From Acipenser ruthenus (taxonomy: Eukaryota > Chordata > Actinopteri > Acipenseriformes > Acipenseridae), in assembly GCF_902713425.1 (NCBI RefSeq), contig NC_081211.1, positions 12,060,264 to 12,124,263 on the forward strand: a stretch of DNA of 64,000 bases. Reading direction: 5' to 3'. How positions within the stretch are numbered: position 1 is the stretch's first letter; each line of letters starts with the position of its first letter. The notes beneath the pieces were generated by a model. The model did no database searches. It was not told where the DNA came from and saw nothing but the letters and a program-made list of their open reading frames with translations. A program made the position numbers and the translations under genes. Below, in pieces: positions 58,547 to 64,000 of the stretch.

Positions 58547-58959
58547 TATCCTATTGTGCTTGTTAAGCCATAGCGTGAATCTTGAAAACGTCTTGTTTGT
58601 TTAACAAAGCCAGCAGTCACTTTATTGATCACCCTGTGGATTAAACGCTATTGGAACACAGATGATTGTGTTGAAGATGTTAATAGACTTTCAATGTACG
58701 CGTTGTAGAGCTAAGCGTTTGTTGAGGCAGTTCAAGCGCTGCACATTCAGGCAGCCGGTTGCAGTCTTTACCTGTTTCCTAGATGTTTGCCATTTGGTCT
58801 TACTCTGGAAGGAGTAGAACAAAAGCTAAACCATTTGTTGAGAACCGCATTTGGGAGAAAACTTAAGTGTTTCAAAATGCATTTGTAAAGTGCATTTGTC
58901 TATTAGGTTGTTTATGGTGTGACAAAAAGAATGCTATCTCGAAAACGCAGTCCTGTCAA

Positions 58960-59032
58960 GCCGAAATAGCTCAGTTGGGAGAGCGTTAGACTGAAGATCT
59001 AAAGGTCCCTGGTTCGATCCCGGGTTTCGGCA
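58960..59032 (+). tRNA. tRNA-Phe(GAA), unit 13
   Basis: Standard array Phe sequence. Confidence 0.98.
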
Positions 59033-59167
59033 AACACCAAGACATTTTGTTTTGTTTTGTATTATTTTGAACTAAAAACAGAGCACATTTTTTTCTTCAT
59101 TGTAATTGGAGGAAATAACAACGTATTAGTGCCATTTTCTAATGTGATTAAGAAATTCAAAAAGCAT

Positions 59168-59199
59168 CGTCCCTGGGTGGGCTTGAACCACCAACCTTC

Positions 59200-59235
<36 letters not shown>

Positions 59236-59241
59236 AGAGAC
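59168..59241 (-). tRNA. tRNA-Asn(GTT), unit 13
   Basis: Majority sequence, full stems. Confidence 0.97.
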
Positions 59242-60182
59242 CAACCTGCTCGACCTCTAAAGCATACGGGAGTGATTAGCAAGGCGAGATGCTGCAGAAC
59301 CTGATCGAGGGAGCAGAACTCAGCCGAACCTGAAACCACATCTAAGAAGAAAGCAACACGGGGCAGGAAAGTCTATGTAATCCATTATGGCAGCACAACA
59401 TACGTCATTTTGTTAGATAACACACTGGGGGTCCAACACAGCAGTGTGTGTAAATAGCTACAATGGAAACCAAATACTTACGGTTCAAATGGGAATCTTC
59501 ATCAGATTTTAAGAACACATTTGACATACTTTACACTGCAAAGGAGGAAGGCAGGCAATGCAAATGAGGCGTGATCCATTGCTAAAAAAATACATTAAAT
59601 CTCCCTTTGTGCTTCTCGGAAGACATACGACGGAGGGCGCACTGCACTTTTTCAGTTTGGGGAATGTTACAAATTAGCAGACTGTGCTTTAAAATACATA
59701 TAGGGCGGGCTTCTCTGTTACAAAGAATTATCACACTTTGTATTTCTCTCCATGATGCATTGGGACAAAATACGTAGATTCATTAAAACTATTTGGAGAA
59801 TGCGGGCATCGATCCCGCTACTTCTCGCTCCTTGTATTGTGGCAGCGATTCTCATAGGCTACAATCGCTGCTTGATAAGAGCAATTCAGATTGTTCAATA
59901 TTTTTTTTTTTTTTATTGGCAATGTAGTTGCCATTTGCAAATTCAAAAATAAATTGAACAATCAAAAATGATAATACTTGCTTTTGTATCACACGACAAT
60001 CTTAAGGTATGCTTTAACGGCTAGGCTGTCTCAAGTTAGTTTGTATTGTTAATACCATACCTCTGTTTGATCGCTATACAATCAATATGTTGTGTAGGCT
60101 AAATTGTATAAATAAACGCCCGGAAACATTCAAATCCAAACACGTTAAAAGATGAAATAGTGTGGAATAGAAACAAAGAATT

Positions 60183-60254
60183 TGACCTCGACGTGATTTG
60201 AACACGTAACCTTCTGATCTGGAGTCAGAGGCGCTACCGTTGCGCCACGAAGTC
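60183..60254 (-). tRNA. tRNA-Trp(CCA), unit 14
   Basis: Identical to the unit 1 gene. Confidence 0.96.
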
Positions 60255-60866
60255 CTGGCAATTTTTGTACTTGTTATGGAATGCTAGAGTGCACAGCAAG
60301 CATGCCAAACGCATGGTAATGCCGACGCTCATACTAGGAAAACATTCAAGCGTCATGGGAAACAGCCGTCAATAGGTGTTCGTAGCCAGCAGGGCTATGA
60401 AGCTGTCGGAAGTGTGTTTGATTCTCAGCTTTAAAAGTAAAGAAAACATAAAACAATGCGATTTGCTTTTATAATGTTCATTAATTGAAACGTAGGCATA
60501 AACACAGTTGTACTGGCTGGGAATCGTTTCGGTTCAAATTCTTGGAAAGCAGCTATGCTGAGCAATATATCACCAACGGGGGAAAGCTGGCAGTACTGAG
60601 TGACACAGAAGAAGGATTCTCTCAGCGTGTCTCCTCTGAATGCGCACTGGCACAAAGAGGCTTTGCTCATCTAATGACGTGGCGGAATGCAATAATGTAT
60701 TGGGTTAATTTATCAACAAAAGAAACATAAACAAAAGTGTATGTAATTATTTGTGAATAAACTGTCTTACTTATACGATGGGACCAGGAACTTACATCCG
60801 CAATTTAATGATCGGCCAACCACAAAGAGACTTTGTCTTGACCAGTAATTTAAAAACATGCGGCAA

Positions 60867-60939
60867 TGGTTCTACTGGGGATAGCACCCAGGGCCTTCTG
60901 CGTGTAAAGCAGACGTGATAATCACTACACTATGGAACC
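60867..60939 (-). pseudogene. tRNA-Val(TAC) relic, unit 14
   Basis: Consensus relic. Confidence 0.85.
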
Positions 60940-61458
60940 TAGGCAGAACTGTGTCGGTGCTCCTACATTATTGTCTACATGCATCTCAAATAATTACAAT
61001 GTCATTTATCAGACCCTTCGGCGTTGTCTTTAAAAATTAAACTTCCCAGACCGAACGCAGGCTAACATTAAATCAATGAATCTTAAATATTTTCTATAGC
61101 GCCCCATATGCGATTCACAAAATCTAATTAAAAACAAGACAATATCTCATTGTAAGCCTGGTCGAACAAAAGAAGTCTTCAGTGTAATTTTCAACAAAGA
61201 GTGCTTTCCACGATTTACGATGCTTTAGAGAGACGGAATATTGGAATTGGCAGCCGAGACTGGGGAATAAAACTGCCCGTGATCAAAGTGGGCAGAAAAG
61301 CTGCATATTTTCCATAAGGTATTTTTGAGGAAAGAAAACGGTTCTCTCTGATTTGCAACGTTTCTATGGTTCGGCCCGGCCACTGCCGTGTGTCTGGTTA
61401 AAACGATGAGTTCAGTTTTTTTTTCTTCTGCTTGGTAATTCAGTCTGGAGGCAACTGT

Positions 61459-61530
61459 AGCAGAGTGGCGCAGCGGAAGCATGCTGGGCCCATAACCCAG
61501 AGGTCGATGGATCGAAACCATCCTCTGCTA
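61459..61530 (+). tRNA. Initiator tRNA-Met(CAT), D-stem variant, unit 14
   Basis: G24 to A (gaagcatgct) leaves C11 facing A24. The anticodon stem and T-loop are standard. Confidence 0.92.
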
Positions 61531-62567
61531 GCTTGTTTTTCTTCTGTTAGCAAAGTAGTTTTTCTAAAATATAAACTGAACTGATTTGCAAATTCAAAAA
61601 ATAAATTCATTAACAAAATAGAAAATATTTCGACTAGATGTATGTTTTCAATTTCTTCAAAAAGTAGTCTCAAGCTCGTTGATTCAGTCGCTTTAAAATC
61701 CACCTCTATGTCCCGCTGCAGCAGCGCTGTGTGCTGTGGCTCGAGCTTGTTTGACGAGACAGGCAATGCAAAAATGATAAAACTTGCTTTTGTATCACAC
61801 GACAAACTTAACGTATGCTTTAACGGCTTGGCTGTCTCAAGTTAGTTTGTATTGTTAATGTAACACCTCGTTTTTGCTCAGTCGTTGTATCACATGAATT
61901 GAGCTTGCCAGTTGGGGGTGACGGTCTGCCAATACAAGTTAAGACTATGTTTGCAAGGATCATTTCTAGAGTGAAACATGTTTTGAAGGGATTGGTCTCG
62001 GTATCCCCCAGGAGGAGCGGGAGTGTTTTCTTCTCAGCAACGAGCTGACAATGAGTGTTGTTTTTGGGCACCTGCTCGCTGCTACTGATGACCACTCCAA
62101 TCTTCAGTCGGTGGATTGTTGAAGGAAGGGGACACATTCTGAGTGCGTATCTCATACTGGTAGAAACGCGGAAAAAAGAAACCATCAAGCCTAAAATTGT
62201 TCAGTTGTTTAAATCAATAAGTACATTTCAAATGGATCATTGCTAATGTTAAAACAATTTAAGAACACTTTAAATAGGGCTTGACTAATATAAAAATATA
62301 GGCATGTTATTTGCACTACGCAGGACTAGATTGAGCTTAAAAAAAGGCATTACATCTGAAAATAACTTGTGTTTACCCCCACTTACAAGGAAAGCGTCAA
62401 ACTTTGTATTCGTCCTCGTAACAGTGTTAGAAAATGTAAACAGCAGTTGGAGAATGCCGAAGTCGATCATCCTAGCATGTTAAACGAGGGCATTTCTCAT
62501 GTAAGCCACATCCAGTAATAGATCGTTTGTACTGTTCTCAATGGTCCGCATCCCAGCCTGAGACCAC

Positions 62568-63115
62568 GATCCAATTGTAAAACTTTACAATGCATTAGTA
62601 AGACCTTACCTAAAATATTGTGATCAGTTCTGATCACCTCTCTACAAAAAGGATATTGCTGCTCTAGAAAGAGTGCAAAGAAGAGCAACCAGAAATATCC
62701 CAGGTTTAAAAGGCATGTTGTATGCAGACAGGCTAAAAGAACTGAATCTATTCAGTCTTGAACAAAAAAGACTACGCGGCGATCTGATTCAAACATTCAA
62801 CATCCTAAAAGGTAGAGACAATGTCGACCCAGGGGACTTCTTTTTTGACATGAAAAAAGAAACAAGGACCAGCGGTCACAAATGGAGATTACATAAAGGG
62901 GCATTCAAAACAGAAAATAGGAGGCACTTTTTTACACAGAGAATTGTGAGGGTCTGGAACCAACTCCCCAGTAATGTTGAAGCTGACACCCTGGGATCCT
63001 TCAAGAAGCTGCTTGATGAGAGTCTGGGATCAATAAGCTACTAACTACCAAACGAGCAAGATGGGCTGAATGGCCTCCTCTCGTTTGGAAACTTTCTTAT
63101 GTTCTTATGTTCCTA
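62568..63115 (+). mobile_element. CR1-like LINE 3' end, unit 14
   Basis: Shares ctaaaatatt with unit 13. Otherwise the majority allele. Confidence 0.85.
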
Positions 63116-63528
63116 TATCCTATTGTGCTTGTTAAGCCATAGCGTGAATCTTGAAAACGTCTTGTTTGTTTAACAAAGCCAGCAGTCACTTTATTGATCA
63201 CCCTGTGGATTAAACGCTATTGGAACACAGATGATTGTGTTGAAGATGTTAATAGACTTTCAATGTACGCGTTGTAGAGCTAAGCGTTTGTTGAGGCAGT
63301 TCAAGCGCTGCACATTCAGGCAGCCGGTTGCAGTCTTTACCTGTTTCCTAGATGTTTGCCATTTGGTCTTACTCTGGAAGGAGTAGAACAAAAGCTAAAC
63401 CATTTGTTGAGAACCGCATTTGGGAGAAAACTTAAGTGTTTCAAAATGCATTTGTAAAGTGCATTTGTCTATTAGGTTGTTTATGGTGTGACAAAAAGAA
63501 TGCTATCTCGAAAACGCAGTCCTGTCAA

Positions 63529-63601
63529 GCCGAAATAGCTCAGTTGGGAGAGCGTTAGACTGAAGATCTAAAGGTCCCTGGTTCGATCCCGGGTTTCGGC
63601 A
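63529..63601 (+). tRNA. tRNA-Phe(GAA), unit 14
   Basis: Standard array Phe sequence. Confidence 0.98.
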
Positions 63602-63736
63602 AACACCAAGACATTTTGTTTTGTTTTGTATTATTTTGAACTAAAAACAGAGCACATTTTTTTCTTCATTGTAATTGGAGGAAATAACAACGTATTAGTG
63701 CCATTTTCTAATGTGATTAAGAAATTCAAAAAGCAT

Positions 63737-63768
63737 CGTCCCTGGGTGGGCTTGAACCACCAACCTTC

Positions 63769-63804
<36 letters not shown>

Positions 63805-63810
63805 AGAGAC
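63737..63810 (-). tRNA. tRNA-Asn(GTT), unit 14
   Basis: Majority sequence, full stems. It is the last gene in the window. Confidence 0.97.
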
Positions 63811-64000
63811 CAACCTGCTCGACCTCTAAAGCATACGGGAGTGATTAGCAAGGCGAGATGCTGCAGAACCTGATCGAGGGAGCAGAACTCAGCCGAACCT
63901 GAAACCACATCTAAGAAGAAAGCAACACGGGGCAGGAAAGTCTATGTAATCCATTATGGCAGCACAACATACGTCATTTTGTTAGATAATACACTGGGGG

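Larger units (their letters stand above)
54925..59484. repeat. Array unit 13
   Basis: The shortest full copy (4560 bp). A 17 bp loss near 57050 lies between two aaaat strings and looks like slippage between short direct repeats. Trp has a damaged T-loop; iMet, Phe and Asn are standard. Confidence 0.97.
1..64000. repeat. Tandem array of a ~4.58 kb tRNA-gene unit, 14 copies
   Basis: The sequence starting at base 1 (tcaaatgggaatcttcatca) recurs at 4580, 9159, 13741, 18318, 22894, 27471, 32048, 36623, 41201, 45772, 50349, 54925 and 59485. The periods are 4579, 4579, 4582, 4577, 4576, 4577, 4577, 4575, 4578, 4571, 4577, 4576 and 4560. All copies are in the same orientation and nothing else is inserted between them. 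The array runs off both ends of the window, so its true size is unknown. Unit boundaries are arbitrary and chosen at the window start. Order in a unit: Ala 3' half (-), Trp (-), Val relic (-), iMet (+), Ala-like relic (-), LINE tail (+), Phe (+), Asn (-). Confidence 0.99.
59485..64000. repeat. Array unit 14, cut by the window edge
   Basis: About 60 bases are missing at the right because the window ends. It has an 8 bp loss near 60349 (aacattcaagcgtcatg), and the second octamer-like site is altered (atttgctt near 60463). Trp, Phe and Asn are standard; iMet has G24 to A. Confidence 0.97.

Noticed and set aside
1-64000. CRISPR array or bacterial tRNA operon
   Set aside because: Repeats are 4.6 kb, tRNAs lack encoded CCA, have Pol III boxes and oligo-T stops, and a LINE tail is present; all are eukaryotic features.

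Overview
The whole 64 kb window is one head-to-tail tandem array. A unit of about 4.58 kb is repeated 13 times in full, plus a 14th copy cut by the right edge (unit starts 1, 4580, 9159, 13741, 18318, 22894, 27471, 32048, 36623, 41201, 45772, 50349, 54925, 59485). The copies differ by scattered substitutions and small indels. I see no host protein-coding gene. The short open frames recur at the same place in each unit because the DNA itself repeats.

Each unit carries five tRNA loci in the same order and orientation: tRNA-Trp(CCA) on minus, a decayed tRNA-Val(TAC) on minus, initiator tRNA-Met(CAT) on plus, tRNA-Phe(GAA) on plus and tRNA-Asn(GTT) on minus. No CCA tail is encoded, the genes have internal A and B boxes, and oligo-T Pol III stops follow them. 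Each unit also holds a 3' half of tRNA-Ala, a second more decayed tRNA-Ala-like relic, a 5'-truncated CR1-like LINE 3' end, and an internal direct duplication. Totals are 14 loci for each of the five tRNAs. Trp has the standard sequence in eight units (1, 3, 4, 6, 7, 9, 11, 14).

The organism is a vertebrate. The initiator tRNA-Met and tRNA-Phe match the vertebrate sequences as I remember them, and the LINE tail (gatgggctgaatggcc, then repeats of ttcttatg) is a type I associate with ray-finned fishes, perhaps a non-teleost such as sturgeon or gar. That last step is weak inference. The layout resembles the 3.18 kb tandem tRNA repeat of Xenopus laevis, which also carries initiator Met, Phe, Asn and Ala genes.

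The array looks like a dosage device: many copies of initiator Met, Phe, Asn and Trp genes kept similar by unequal exchange or gene conversion. Homogenisation is incomplete. Units 2, 3, 4 and 6 share a damaged Asn allele, units 9 and 10 share private changes, and single units carry tRNAs with altered anticodon loops or stems. The Trp genes vary far more between units than the spacers or the dead Val locus, which fits transcription-associated mutation in active tRNA genes.
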